Assembly (NCBI GenBank): GCA_014208095.1
Contig: JACHMT010000002.1
Coordinates: forward strand, 434,001-498,000
From: Actinospineispora eucalypti
GTDB lineage: Bacteria > Actinomycetota > Actinomycetes > Mycobacteriales > Pseudonocardiaceae
Reading direction: 5' to 3'
DNA: 64,000 nucleotides
The notes below the pieces were generated by a model, which had not been told where the DNA came from, searched no databases, and saw only the letters and a program-made list of their open reading frames with translations. Positions 43,305 to 51,502 of the stretch are shown here, one piece after another. Made by a program: the position numbers and the translations under genes. Position 1 is the stretch's first letter. Every line of letters begins with the position of its first letter.

Positions 43305-44207
43305 ATGACGCGCACCGACACGATCACCCTGGGCGGGGTGGAGATCACCCGGGTATTCGAGGAACGCCGGTTCGACATGCCCCGGCTGGCGATCTTCCCG
43401 GACGTGGACGAGGCGATCTGGCGCCGCCAGCGGGACTGGCTGGACCCGGGCTTCTGGAACGCCGACTCGGACATGCTGGTGGCCAGCCTGCAGAGTTGGC
43501 TGCTGCGCAGCGACGGGGCCACCATCCTGGTCGACACCGGGGTGGGCAACGACAAGCCCCGGCCCGGCATGCCCATTTTCGATGGGCTCCAGACCGGCTA
43601 CCTGGACAACCTGGCCGCCGCCGGTACCCGCCCCGAGGACGTCGACCTGGTGGTGATCACCCACCTGCACAGCGACCACGTGGGGTGGAACACCCGCCTG
43701 GTGGACGGCGAGTGGGTGCCCACATTCCCCAACGCGCGTTACCTGTTCGCCCGGGACGACCTGGAGTACTGGGACCCCGGGAACGGCCACCCGACCCGGT
43801 CCGGCGAGCGGATGGCCGGGGTCTTCGAGGACAGCGTCGCCCCGGTTCTGGCCGCCGGACTGGTCGACTCCTGGGAAGGCCGCCACCAGGCCGACACCAA
43901 CCTGAGCCTGGAGCCCGCGCCCGGCCACACCCCGGGGTCCGCCGTGCTGTGGCTGCGCTCCGGGACCGACCGGGCCGCCTTCGTCGGCGACCTGTTGCAC
44001 AGTCCGCTGCAGGTGGCCGAGCCGGACGTCTGCCCGTGCTTCGACGAGGACGAGGCGCAGGGCCTGGCCAGCCGGCGCCGGGTGCTCGGCTCGGTGGCCG
44101 ACGAGGGGGCGCTGCTCCTGCCGGCGCACTTCCCCTCAGCCGGCGCGGTGGAGCTGCGCCGGGACGGCGACCGGTTCGCCATCACCGAGTGGGCGGCGTT
44201 CGCGTGA
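43305..44207 (+). CDS. MBL-fold metallo-hydrolase
   Basis: A 300-residue metallo-hydrolase of the AHL-lactonase/alkylsulfatase-like size class. The metal site THLHSDHVGW (HxHxDH) is followed by PAPGHTPGSAVLWL, FVGDLLHSPLQ and PAHFPSAG. The N-terminus (LGGVEITRVFEERRFDMPRLAIFPD) resembles lactonase-type members. It lies between an XRE-cupin and a carboxylesterase and overlaps the latter by 4 bp. Two consecutive ester- or lactone-cleaving enzymes suggest breakdown of a lactone or ester. Confidence 0.9.
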   Translation: MTRTDTITLGGVEITRVFEERRFDMPRLAIFPDVDEAIWRRQRDWLDPGFWNADSDMLVASLQSWLLRSDGATILVDTGVGNDKPRPGMPIFDGLQTGYLDNLAAAGTRPEDVDLVVITHLHSDHVGWNTRLVDGEWVPTFPNARYLFARDDLEYWDPGNGHPTRSGERMAGVFEDSVAPVLAAGLVDSWEGRHQADTNLSLEPAPGHTPGSAVLWLRSGTDRAAFVGDLLHSPLQVAEPDVCPCFDEDEAQGLASRRRVLGSVADEGALLLPAHFPSAGAVELRRDGDRFAITEWAAFA

Positions 44208-45415
44208 CCGGCCCGGTGGCGCGGACCCGGGCCGGAGCGGTGCGCGGTTGCGCGGAGCGGTTCGGAGCGGTGTTCCGGGCGGTGCCGTACGCCGCGCCGG
44301 CCGCCGGCGCCGCGCGGTTCGCCGCGCCCGAGCCGGTGGCGGCCTGGTCGGGGGAGCGGGACGCCACCGCGTTCGGCCCGACCGCGCCGATGCCCGACCG
44401 CCGGCGGTTCGGCGACATGGACATGGAACCGGTGGTGCACCACTGGGTCACGGGCGCCGACTACCGGACGGTCAACGTCTGGACGCCGGACCCGTCCGGC
44501 CGGGCGCCGGTGCTGGTGTTCGTGCACGGCGGGGCGTTCCTCGCCGGCACCGGCGCGGCGCGGGTTTACGACGGTGCCGCCTTTGCCCGCGACGGGGTCG
44601 TGCTGGTGACCTGCAACTACCGGCTCGGGGTGCCCGGCTGGCTGTCCATCCCCGGCGCCCCGGAGAACCGGGGGCTGCTCGACGTGATCGCCGCGCTGCG
44701 GTGGGTGCGGGAGAACATCGCGGCCCTCGGCGGCGACCCGGAGCGGGTCACGGTGTGCGGCCAGTCGGCCGGCGGGATGATCGTCAGCGCACTGCTCACC
44801 GAGCCGGGCGCGGACGGGCTGTTCCGGCGGGCGATCAGCCAGAGCGGCGGGCTGCACGGGCTGGACCCGGACCGTGCGACCGACGTCGGCGTGCGGGTGG
44901 CCCAGCAGCTCGGTGTGCCGCACGAGGTGGCCTCGTTCTCCGAGATACCCGACGAGCGGCTGGTCGCCGCGCTGACCGAGGTCACGGCGAACGGGCAGGG
45001 CGGGCTCACCCCGGTGGCCGTGGTGCGGCGGGGCGCGAAGGTGCGGCCCGGGGTGGAGCTGATGCTCGGCAACACCACCCAGGAGGCGCGGCTGTACCAG
45101 AACCCGGCCCAGGAGGCGGCCATCGACGAGCTGTTCCGGTCCGCGAGCGAGCGGCTGGCGGAGGAGCACGCCGCCGCCGGGGGGCGGGCGCTGCGCTACC
45201 GGTTCGACTGGCGGGGCGGCCCGTACGGGGCCTGCCACGCGGTGGAGCTGCCGTTCGTCTTCGAGACGACCGGACTGCCCGAGCTGCGTGAGCCCGCCGG
45301 ACTGCTGGGACCGGCCGTTCCGGACGGCCTGGTCCGCCGCGTGCACGACGCCTGGGTCGGCTTCGTGCGCGACGGTGACCCGGGCTGGACCGGCGAGCAC
45401 CGGTTCACCGCATGA
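44204..45415 (+). CDS. Carboxylesterase family (type B) serine hydrolase, short form
   Basis: A 403-residue alpha/beta hydrolase. The N-terminus has AVPYAAPA, the oxyanion motif VHGGAFLAGT, the conserved CNYRLGVPGWLS, and the nucleophile GQSAGGMIV; the catalytic His is probably in YGACHAVELPFVF. It is about 80-100 residues shorter than usual type-B esterases: between ANGQGGLTPVAVV and GAKVRPGVELMLGNTTQEARL the central region is reduced. GTG start in a GTGA overlap with the MBL hydrolase, so the two are coupled. Confidence 0.88.
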   Translation: MTGPVARTRAGAVRGCAERFGAVFRAVPYAAPAAGAARFAAPEPVAAWSGERDATAFGPTAPMPDRRRFGDMDMEPVVHHWVTGADYRTVNVWTPDPSGRAPVLVFVHGGAFLAGTGAARVYDGAAFARDGVVLVTCNYRLGVPGWLSIPGAPENRGLLDVIAALRWVRENIAALGGDPERVTVCGQSAGGMIVSALLTEPGADGLFRRAISQSGGLHGLDPDRATDVGVRVAQQLGVPHEVASFSEIPDERLVAALTEVTANGQGGLTPVAVVRRGAKVRPGVELMLGNTTQEARLYQNPAQEAAIDELFRSASERLAEEHAAAGGRALRYRFDWRGGPYGACHAVELPFVFETTGLPELREPAGLLGPAVPDGLVRRVHDAWVGFVRDGDPGWTGEHRFTA

Positions 45416-45488
45416 GCTGCCCGGCGGTCGCCTTGGGGACCTGGTCCAATCGCGGCCGAGATCGCTGGGCCAATTCGGTCAGGGCAGC
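45416..45488. repeat. Palindromic element F between convergent genes
   Basis: GCTGCCC (45416-45422), beginning immediately after the esterase stop, pairs with GGGCAGC (45482-45488). An inner TTGG/CCAA pair lies on both sides. The right arm runs past the stop codon of the MocR gene (45479-45481). It is weaker than elements A-C and E but in the same position class. Confidence 0.45.
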
Positions 45489-46876
45489 ACGTCACGCAGT
45501 GCCTGGAGCGCGCCCGACCAGGCGCTGCGGGACGGCGTGGCGTAGCCGACGACCAGCCCGTCGGCGAGCCGGGCCGCGTCCGGGTGCCGGAAGCTGTCCA
45601 GGCCGACCAGCTCCAGGCGCCGCCACGCCGCCGCGTGCAACGCGGCCCGTTCACCGCCCTCGGGCAGCCGCAGGATGGCGTGCAGGCCCGCCGCCAGCCC
45701 GGTGACCCGTACGTCGGCGCGGGCGGCCAGGGCTTCCACCAGCTGGTCCCGCCGGCGGCGATAGGCCAGGCGCATGGTCCGGATGTGCTGGTCGTAGGCG
45801 CCCCGGTCGATGAGGTCGGCCAGGGTGAGCTGGTCGAGGAAGCCGCACATCAGCTCGAACTCGCCCTTCGCCCGTTCCACCTCCGGCCGCAGCTCCTCGG
45901 GCAGCACCATCCAGCCCAGTCGCAGCCCGGGAGCCAGCGTCTTGCTGGTGGTGCCCAGGTAGACCACCCGTTCCGGGTCCATGCCCTGCAGCGCGCCGAC
46001 CGGTTGGCGGTCGTAGCGGAACTCGCCGTCGTAGTCGTCCTCGATGACGAACCCACCGGTGGAACGGGCCCAGCTCAACACGGCCGCGCGGCGCCGCGGG
46101 TGCAGCGCGACGCCGGTGGGGAACTGGTGGGCCGGGGTCAGCAGCACGGCGCCTACATCGGCCAGCTCCTCGACCCGCGCGCCGCCCTCGTCCAGCCCGA
46201 TCGCGGGCGTGCGCAGTCCCGCCTCGACGAACAGGTTCCGGTGTAACCCGAGCCCGTAGGACTCCACCGCCACCGCGCGCCAACCGCGCGCCCGCAGCAC
46301 CGCGCCGAGCAGCATCAACCCGTGGATCGCGCCGGAGCAGACGACGATCCGGTCCGGGTCGGCCCGCACGCCACGCGCCCGGGCCAGGTACCCGGCGAGC
46401 GAGGTGCGCAGCTCGATCCGGCCCCGGGGGTCGGCGTAGCCGAGGGCCTCGTCCGGTGCGTTCATCAGCGCTCGCCGGGCCGAGCGGCTCCACTGGGTGC
46501 GCGGGAACGAGGACACGTCCGGCCGACCGGGCTGCAGGTCGTGCACCGGGGGCGGCACGTTCGGCCGTGGCCGGGCCGGCGGCGCCGCCGGCTGGGGAGC
46601 GGTCCAGTTGGCCACCCTGGTCCCGGAGCCCTGGTGCGCGGTCAGCCAGCCTTCGGCGACCAGCTCGCTGTAGGCGTCGACCACGGTGTTCCGGGCGATG
46701 CCCAGGTCGGTGGCCAACGAGCGAGAGGACGGCAGCCTCGCGCCCCGCGCCAGCCGCCCGGTGCGCACCGCCTCGCGCAGCGCCTCCATCAGGCCGGCGC
46801 GCAACCCGCCCTCGTCGCCCGGGGCCAGATCCAGGTGCAGGTCGGCGCCGGGCGAAGTGGCGCACTCATCCGTCAC
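45479..46876 (-). CDS. MocR/PdxR-type PLP-dependent transcriptional regulator
   Basis: A 465-residue regulator with an N-terminal GntR winged helix (LREAVRTGRLARGARLPSSRSLATDLGIARNTVVDAYSELVAEGWL) and a class-I aminotransferase-like domain. The PLP-binding region includes VIEDDYDGEFRYDRQP and the Schiff-base lysine in LGTTSKTLAPGLRLGW. Such regulators control vitamin B6 or amino-compound metabolism. It is divergent from an AhpD-like gene 46 bp away, its likely target. Confidence 0.93.
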   Translation of the reverse strand: MTDECATSPGADLHLDLAPGDEGGLRAGLMEALREAVRTGRLARGARLPSSRSLATDLGIARNTVVDAYSELVAEGWLTAHQGSGTRVANWTAPQPAAPPARPRPNVPPPVHDLQPGRPDVSSFPRTQWSRSARRALMNAPDEALGYADPRGRIELRTSLAGYLARARGVRADPDRIVVCSGAIHGLMLLGAVLRARGWRAVAVESYGLGLHRNLFVEAGLRTPAIGLDEGGARVEELADVGAVLLTPAHQFPTGVALHPRRRAAVLSWARSTGGFVIEDDYDGEFRYDRQPVGALQGMDPERVVYLGTTSKTLAPGLRLGWMVLPEELRPEVERAKGEFELMCGFLDQLTLADLIDRGAYDQHIRTMRLAYRRRRDQLVEALAARADVRVTGLAAGLHAILRLPEGGERAALHAAAWRRLELVGLDSFRHPDAARLADGLVVGYATPSRSAWSGALQALRDVLP

Positions 46877-46922
46877 AGAAGTGGACCATAGCCCTGCGCC
46901 AGTTCCGGCCTACCGTTCAGGC

Positions 46923-47420
46923 ATGACAACCACCCAGGAACCCCGGGTCGCGGAGCACACTCCCCGGCTGGACATGGCGAAGCTGGCCCCCGATGTCTAC
47001 AAGGCGATGTTCCGGCTGGAGACCGCCGTGCGCCAGGGCATCGACTCCACCGTGTACGAGCTGGTGAAGATCCGGGCGTCGCAGATCAACCACTGCGCCT
47101 TCTGCATCGACATCCACACCAAGGACGCGCTGGCCGCCGGCGAGTCGGTGGAGCGCATCGTCCAGCTGTCCGCGTGGGAGGAGTCGCGCCACTTCTACAC
47201 CGCGCGCGAGGTGGCCGCGCTCGAGCTGACCGAGGCGATCACCGTGCTCACCGACGGTTTCGTCCCAGACGAGGTGTACGAGCGGGCGGCCGAGCACTTC
47301 GACGAGGCCGAGCTCGCCTACCTGATCGCCGGCATCACCACGATCAACGCCTGGAACCGGTTCGGCGTCACCTCACGGGCCGTGGCCGGTCACTACACCC
47401 CGGGCAAGCCCCTGGACTAG
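46923..47420 (+). CDS. Carboxymuconolactone-decarboxylase/AhpD-like alkylhydroperoxidase
   Basis: A 165-residue all-helical protein. KIRASQINHCAFCIDIHTKDAL has the CxxC with downstream His characteristic of the AhpD catalytic site, making a peroxidase role likelier than lactone decarboxylation. The rest (ESRHFYTAREVAALELTEAITVL) matches the CMD fold. It is divergent from a MocR gene, a common arrangement in actinobacteria. Its 3' end overlaps the convergent gene at 47373 by 48 bp. Confidence 0.92.
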   Translation: MTTTQEPRVAEHTPRLDMAKLAPDVYKAMFRLETAVRQGIDSTVYELVKIRASQINHCAFCIDIHTKDALAAGESVERIVQLSAWEESRHFYTAREVAALELTEAITVLTDGFVPDEVYERAAEHFDEAELAYLIAGITTINAWNRFGVTSRAVAGHYTPGKPLD

Positions 47421-47909
47421 CTGCAGGTCGATCAGCACGCCCGCGTCGACCCGCCCCGGCCCGAGGCTCCGGGTGAACCAGCGGGGGCTCTCCCGGACGT
47501 CGCGGGTGCGCGCGGTGCCGGGCACCCAGCGCAGCACCCGCTCCCGCTCGTCCTCCCAGGCCAGCTCCCGGGTGACCACCCGGACCCGGCGCACCCAGCC
47601 GTGGGCCGGCGGCAGGTCGCCCTCGGTGGCATGCACGGTGCCGGAGAGGTAGCCGCGCAGCGTGTGGCGCCCGGGTTCGGGCGGCGGCACCCGGTGCGGG
47701 TCGTAGGCCGCCTCGATACCGTCGCCGCGCAGGCGGATGCCGCCGTCCTCGTGCCGCAGCACCATCCACGACCGCTCGGTGGCGAACTCGTCGTCCCCTG
47801 TGGGCACGAATCGCAGCCGCCAGCTGGCCCGTTGCCCGATCGCCGGCGGGGGAGCGCAGCACTCGATCTCCCAGTCGGCGATCACGATCTCGATTACCTG
47901 GTCGGGCAT
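47373..47909 (-). CDS. Hypothetical protein, DUF6578-like
   Basis: A 178-residue protein starting IEIVIADWEIECCAPPPAIGQRASWRLRF, resembling my recollection of DUF6578 members (short proteins with a DWxxxCC start); this could not be checked. It lacks a signal peptide and membrane segments and is mostly beta-strand-like. ATG 47909 fits the conserved opening. It is divergent from the TetR gene at 47967 and shares a promoter region with a perfect 14-bp palindrome. It overlaps the AhpD-like gene by 48 bp tail to tail. Confidence 0.72.
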   Translation of the reverse strand: MPDQVIEIVIADWEIECCAPPPAIGQRASWRLRFVPTGDDEFATERSWMVLRHEDGGIRLRGDGIEAAYDPHRVPPPEPGRHTLRGYLSGTVHATEGDLPPAHGWVRRVRVVTRELAWEDERERVLRWVPGTARTRDVRESPRWFTRSLGPGRVDAGVLIDLQLVQGLARGVVTGHGP

Positions 47910-47941
47910 CCGGCAAAACATACCGCCGACTTTGTAACTGA

Positions 47942-47955
47942 ACCGACTAGTCGGT
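47942..47955. promoter_or_regulatory. Perfect TetR-type operator
   Basis: ACCGACTAGTCGGT is a perfect 14-bp palindrome 11 bp before the tetR start and 32 bp before the divergent gene at 47909. A TACCG half-site at 47921-47925 lies nearby. It is the likely autoregulatory site for the TetR-SMR operon. Confidence 0.7.
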
Positions 47956-47966
47956 ATAGTTAAGTT

Positions 47967-48497
47967 ATGAGACCGAGCTCGAGGCACGCCATCCTGGACG
48001 CGGCCGTGCAGATCGCCGAACGCAACGGCATCGGCAGCCTGACCCTGGACGCCGCCGCCAAACGGGCCGGGGTCAGCAAGGGCGGCCTGATCTACCACTT
48101 CGCCAGCAAGGAACAGCTGATGCTCGCGGTCGTGGAGTACATCAGCGAGGCCTGGGAGTCCGCGCTCACCCGGGAGCTGGGTACGACCTACGAGAACGCC
48201 ACCCCGGGTGCGCGGCTGCGCGCCTACACCGCCGTGGCGGCCAGCCACCGCGCCAGCCGCGCCGACCTGGCCATCGTGATCGACTCGATCCACGACGAGG
48301 CGCTGCTCGCGCCGTGGCGAGCGTTGATCTCCCGCTGGACGGCCAGCCCGCCGCCGACCGCCGATCCCACGGACATCGACCGGCAGGTGGCCCGGCTGGC
48401 CGCCGACGGCCTGTGGTTCGCCGAGGCGACCGGGACCACCGGCCTTTCCGCCGAGGTCCGCGCGGCCGTGCTGGCGCGTATCGAGCGGCTGGCGTGA
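47967..48497 (+). CDS. TetR-family regulator of an SMR efflux pair
   Basis: A 176-residue repressor: helix-turn-helix AILDAAVQIAERNGIGSLTLDAAAKRAGVSKGGLIYHFASKEQLMLAVVEYI and a TetR_C-type ligand domain. It is followed without gap (GTGA overlap) by two small multidrug resistance genes. This is the usual arrangement for a drug-responsive repressor, with the perfect palindrome ACCGACTAGTCGGT just upstream as the site. Confidence 0.93.
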   Translation: MRPSSRHAILDAAVQIAERNGIGSLTLDAAAKRAGVSKGGLIYHFASKEQLMLAVVEYISEAWESALTRELGTTYENATPGARLRAYTAVAASHRASRADLAIVIDSIHDEALLAPWRALISRWTASPPPTADPTDIDRQVARLAADGLWFAEATGTTGLSAEVRAAVLARIERLA

Positions 48498-48838
48498 GCC
48501 GGTTCTCGCTGCTCGCGGTGGCCATCCTGTTGGAGGTGCTCGGCACCCTCTCGCTGCGAGCCATGGACGGCCTTGCCCAGCCGTGGTGGCTGGTCGGGGT
48601 GGTAGCCGGGTACGCGGGTGCGTTCGTCGGCGTGGCGCGGGTCCTCCAGCTGGGCATGCCGGTCGGCGTGGCCTACGGGATCTGGGCCGCGTGCGGCGTG
48701 GCGCTGGCCTCGGTGGGCGGCGCGCTGCTGTTCGGTGACCGGCTGACCCCGCCGGTGGTCGCCGGTATCGGCCTGGTGGTCGCCGGCGTGCTGGTGGTCG
48801 AGTTCGGGGCTCGGACCCGGGTGTCGGGGGGAGGCTGA
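48494..48838 (+). CDS. Small multidrug resistance (SMR) efflux subunit 1
   Basis: A 114-residue, four-helix membrane protein. The essential acidic residue of helix one is in LLAVAILLEVLGTLSL; GYAGAFVGVARVLQLGMPVGVAYGIWAACG is the conserved second and third helix pattern. A polar tail (FGARTRVSGGG) follows. SMR proteins export cationic drugs or guanidinium in exchange for protons. Two adjacent SMR genes usually give a heterodimer, as in EbrAB or YkkCD. The GTG start overlaps the tetR stop. Confidence 0.93.
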   Translation: MSRFSLLAVAILLEVLGTLSLRAMDGLAQPWWLVGVVAGYAGAFVGVARVLQLGMPVGVAYGIWAACGVALASVGGALLFGDRLTPPVVAGIGLVVAGVLVVEFGARTRVSGGG

Positions 48839-48839
48839 C

Positions 48840-49163
48840 ATGCCCTGGTTGCTGCTGTCCGGCGCGATCGCCATGGAGACCGCGGCCACGCTGGCCATGA
48901 AGGCCTCGCACGGCTTCACCCGGAAGATCTGGATCATCCCGGTGGTGCTCGGCTACGCCGGCGCCTTCGCGCTGTTGGGCGCGGTGCTGGCCGGCGGTGT
49001 CGCGGTCGGCGTGGCCTACGGCGTGTGGGCGGCGGCCGGCGTCGCGCTCACCGCGATCTTCGGCCGGCTGTTGTTCCGCGAACCGTTCGGCTGGGCGATG
49101 GCCTCCGGGGTCGCGCTGATCATCGCCGGGGTGCTGATGATCGAGCTGGGGGCCGCCCACTGA
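48840..49163 (+). CDS. Small multidrug resistance (SMR) efflux subunit 2
   Basis: A 107-residue, four-helix SMR protein: Glu in LLLSGAIAMETAATLAMKAS, GYAGAFALLGAVLAGGVAVGVAYGVWAAAG and a C-terminal helix LIIAGVLMIELGAAH. It begins 1 bp after the first SMR gene and has a shorter tail, the usual asymmetry of heterodimeric pairs. Its stop is 4 bp from the convergent ArsR gene. Confidence 0.93.
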   Translation: MPWLLLSGAIAMETAATLAMKASHGFTRKIWIIPVVLGYAGAFALLGAVLAGGVAVGVAYGVWAAAGVALTAIFGRLLFREPFGWAMASGVALIIAGVLMIELGAAH

Positions 49164-49167
49164 CGGC

Positions 49168-49518
49168 TCAGGCCTCGGCCAGCCGCACCTGGGCGCCCAC
49201 GTCGTCGCGGTCGGCGGCGTGCAACACCGAGGCGAGCAGACCGGGGAACCGGCCCTCCACGTCGTCGGTGCGCAGCCGCACGTAGCAGCGGGTGCCCTCC
49301 TCGCGGGTCCGGGTGATGCCGGCCGCGCGCAGGACCTTGAGGTGGTGGCTCAACGTGGACTTGCCCACCGGCACCCGCAGCTCGCCCCAGGCGTGCTCCC
49401 GGCCGTCGGCCAGCAGCCGCACGATGCCCACCCGCAGCGGGTCGCTCAGCGCGGACATCACGTCGGTCAGCCGCAGCTGGTCGACGTCCGGGTGGTCGGC
49501 GTTGCGCACCGCGGTCAC
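49168..49518 (-). CDS. ArsR-family transcriptional regulator
   Basis: A 116-residue winged-helix repressor: RLTDVMSALSDPLRVGIVRLLADGREHAWGEL, recognition helix region VPVGKSTLSHHLKVLRAAGITRTREEGTRCYVRL. No CxC metal motif of classical ArsR is seen, so it probably senses something other than a metal, or a redox state. GTG start overlaps the stop of the SDR gene (GTGA); the two are one operon that likely autoregulates through TGTTCG-N8-CGAACA. Confidence 0.92.
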   Translation of the reverse strand: MTAVRNADHPDVDQLRLTDVMSALSDPLRVGIVRLLADGREHAWGELRVPVGKSTLSHHLKVLRAAGITRTREEGTRCYVRLRTDDVEGRFPGLLASVLHAADRDDVGAQVRLAEA

Positions 49519-50267
49519 GTTAGTGCGAGGCCGCCGTCCACGGCGAGCACCTGGCCGGTCACCCAGGCGCCGGCCGGGTCGGCCAGTTGCACGATCCACC
49601 GGGCGACCTCGGCCGGCTCGCCGCGCCGGCCCAGCGGGATCCGGGCCGCCTCGTCGGCCTTGACCTGATCGATCTGCTGGTCGGTCAGGCCGGCGGCGAG
49701 CAGTGCCTCCGACTCGGTCGGCCCCGGCGCGACCGCGTTCACCCGCACGCCGTCCGGCGCCAGCTCCAGCGCCCAGCTCCGGGTCAACGACTCCAGTGCC
49801 GCCTTCGAGGCCGCGTAGTGCGCGGCGCCCGGCGCCGGGCGGTGGCCGAAGGTGCTGGACACGTTCACGATGGCACCCTTGGCGGCGCGTAGGGGAGCGA
49901 GGGCGGCACCGGCCAGCAGGCTCGGCGCGGTCACGTTGGTGGCCAGCAGGTCGGTCACGGCCGCGGCCTCGACCCGTTCCAGCGGCATCCCGACGAACAC
50001 CCCGGCGTTGTTCACCAGCACATCCAGCCGGCCCCAGCGTTCGGTTGCGGTCCGGACGATCTCCTCGGGCGCCCCGGGCTCGCGCACGTCGGCCACCAGC
50101 GTCGCGATCCCCGGGTGCAGCGCGGCCGTCGCGGCCAGCCGGTCCGCGCGACGTCCGACGCCGAGCACGGACGCACCCGCCTCGGCGAACTGCACGGCAA
50201 CCGCGCGGCCGATGCCCGACCCGGCCCCGGTGACCAGCGCGACCAGTCCAGCCAAACCTGTGGTCAT
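49515..50267 (-). CDS. SDR family oxidoreductase
   Basis: A 250-residue classical SDR: TGAGSGIGRAVAVQF, VGRRADRL after strand two (basic, NADP-like), NNAGVFVG, VNVSSTFGHRP with catalytic Ser, YAASKAAL, and VTGQVLAVDGG. ATG 50267 has a strong AGGAGG; an upstream start at 50294 is less likely. It is first in an operon with ArsR and divergent from a SnoaL-like gene. Confidence 0.92.
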   Translation of the reverse strand: MTTGLAGLVALVTGAGSGIGRAVAVQFAEAGASVLGVGRRADRLAATAALHPGIATLVADVREPGAPEEIVRTATERWGRLDVLVNNAGVFVGMPLERVEAAAVTDLLATNVTAPSLLAGAALAPLRAAKGAIVNVSSTFGHRPAPGAAHYAASKAALESLTRSWALELAPDGVRVNAVAPGPTESEALLAAGLTDQQIDQVKADEAARIPLGRRGEPAEVARWIVQLADPAGAWVTGQVLAVDGGLALT

Positions 50268-50284
50268 CCGATCCTCCTGTTCGA

Positions 50285-50304
50285 TGTTCGTCAACTATCG
50301 AACA
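50285..50304. promoter_or_regulatory. Candidate ArsR operator
   Basis: TGTTCG and CGAACA flank eight bases (TCAACTAT), forming a 20-bp interrupted perfect palindrome between the SDR-arsR operon and the divergent SnoaL-like gene. Size and shape suit a winged-helix ArsR dimer. Confidence 0.6.
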
Positions 50305-50387
50305 ATATACTCGCCCGTCGCTCTTGACCGCCGGGCCGCCGACCGAGTTACATACCGACTGTCTGTTTGTCACAAAGGAGGCCTTGC

Positions 50388-50783
50388 ATGACCGCCGCCA
50401 CGCACGCCGTCTACGAGCGCTACCACGCCTGCTGGGCCGCCCGGGATCCGGAACGGATCGCCGCGATGCACACCACCGACTCGGTTTTCCACCTGCACTC
50501 CGGCCTGCCGCCGGCGCGCGGGCGGGAGGAGATCCGGGCGGCCGCCGCCGCCAACTTCGCCCAGGTGCCCGACCTCGACTTCGAGCTGGTCTCCCTGAAC
50601 GTCGGGGACGGTTTCTGGGCGGTGCGGTTCGTGATGACCGGGACCTCGCCCCACGGTGACCCGTTCCGGATCGACCTGGCCGATGTCGTGCTGGTCAGGG
50701 ACGGCCTGGTCGCCGAGAAGCACTCCTACGTGGACGGCGTGGCGATGCGGGCCGCGTTGCGCCCGGCGGCCGCCGTGTCCTGA
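50388..50783 (+). CDS. SnoaL-like/nuclear-transport-factor-2-fold protein
   Basis: A 131-residue NTF2-like alpha+beta barrel: AVYERYHACWAARDPERIAAMHTTDSVFHLHSG, then RGREEIRAAAAANFAQVPDLDFELVSLNVGDGFWAVRFVMTG and a C-terminal DLADVVLVRDGLVAEKHSYVDG. Members are cyclases, isomerases or binding proteins for polyketide- or steroid-like molecules. The start has AAAGGAGG. It is divergent from the SDR-arsR operon and may be controlled with it. Convergent tetR ends 5 bp away. Confidence 0.9.
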   Translation: MTAATHAVYERYHACWAARDPERIAAMHTTDSVFHLHSGLPPARGREEIRAAAAANFAQVPDLDFELVSLNVGDGFWAVRFVMTGTSPHGDPFRIDLADVVLVRDGLVAEKHSYVDGVAMRAALRPAAAVS

Positions 50784-50787
50784 GCGG

Positions 50788-51444
50788 TCACTCCGGCTCG
50801 CCCAGCACGGCGCGCAACCCGGGCAGCACCGCGTCCAGGCTCTTGGTGGTGCGGAAGGCGACGATGCTGCCCGCCTCGCCGCCCGACTCGAACAGCTCGA
50901 GGGTCGCGGCCATGGCCTCGTCGAACTCCGCCTCGGGTCGGGCGGTGAGCCCGCGCAGCCACCGCCGCAGCACGTAGTTGTGCGCGGTCACCACCGAGGC
51001 CGCCATCAGCTCGGCGCGCAGCGCGGTCGCCTCCTGGCCGCCCATCCACTCGTGGATGTACTCCCGGAACACCCGCTGGTACCGCGGCGTGCTCGCCGTC
51101 TCCCGCTCGCGCAGCGCCGGAACGGAGCTGGTCAGCCGGTACCGGGCCAGCGCCAACTGCCCCTCGCCGAGATAGTGCGACAGCACCAGCCGGGCGCTTT
51201 CGCGCACCGCTACCAGTGCGGTCTGCTGGGTGGACCCGGCCAATCGGGACCGGATGGCGTCGAGCACGGCCTCGTGGTCCGGGAAGATCACCTCCTCCTT
51301 GGACCGGAACGTGCGGAAGAACGTGGTGCGGCCGACCCCGGCGCGCTCCACGATGTCGTCCACCGTGGTCGCCTCGTAGCCGCGCTCGTCGAACAGCGCG
51401 AAAGCCGCCTCGATGAGGCGTTCCTTGGTGCTTTCCTTCGCCAT
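50788..51444 (-). CDS. TetR-family regulator of the fadB2-fadE unit
   Basis: A 218-residue TetR protein: ESTKERLIEAAFALFDERGYEATTVDDIVERAGVGRTTFFRTFRSKEEVIF for DNA binding, then a long helical domain (VLSHYLGEGQLALARYRLTSSVPALRERE, ATALRAELMAASVVTAHNYVLRRWLRG). It is divergent from 3-hydroxyacyl-CoA dehydrogenase with two perfect 13-bp palindromes in between. A repressor of fatty-acid degradation responding to acyl-CoA is likely. Confidence 0.93.
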   Translation of the reverse strand: MAKESTKERLIEAAFALFDERGYEATTVDDIVERAGVGRTTFFRTFRSKEEVIFPDHEAVLDAIRSRLAGSTQQTALVAVRESARLVLSHYLGEGQLALARYRLTSSVPALRERETASTPRYQRVFREYIHEWMGGQEATALRAELMAASVVTAHNYVLRRWLRGLTARPEAEFDEAMAATLELFESGGEAGSIVAFRTTKSLDAVLPGLRAVLGEPE

Positions 51445-51468
51445 CCGCCACTCCTTGCACTCCGGTGC

Positions 51469-51502
51469 GGTACTGAGTACCGTACACATGGTACTGAGTA
51501 CC
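51469..51502. promoter_or_regulatory. Twin perfect palindromic operators for TetR/fadB2
   Basis: GGTACTGAGTACC occurs twice, at 51469-51481 and 51490-51502. Each copy is a perfect palindrome around TGA, and centres are 21 bp apart, two helical turns. The sites lie between divergent starts 51444 and 51524 and would cover both promoters. Confidence 0.8.
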
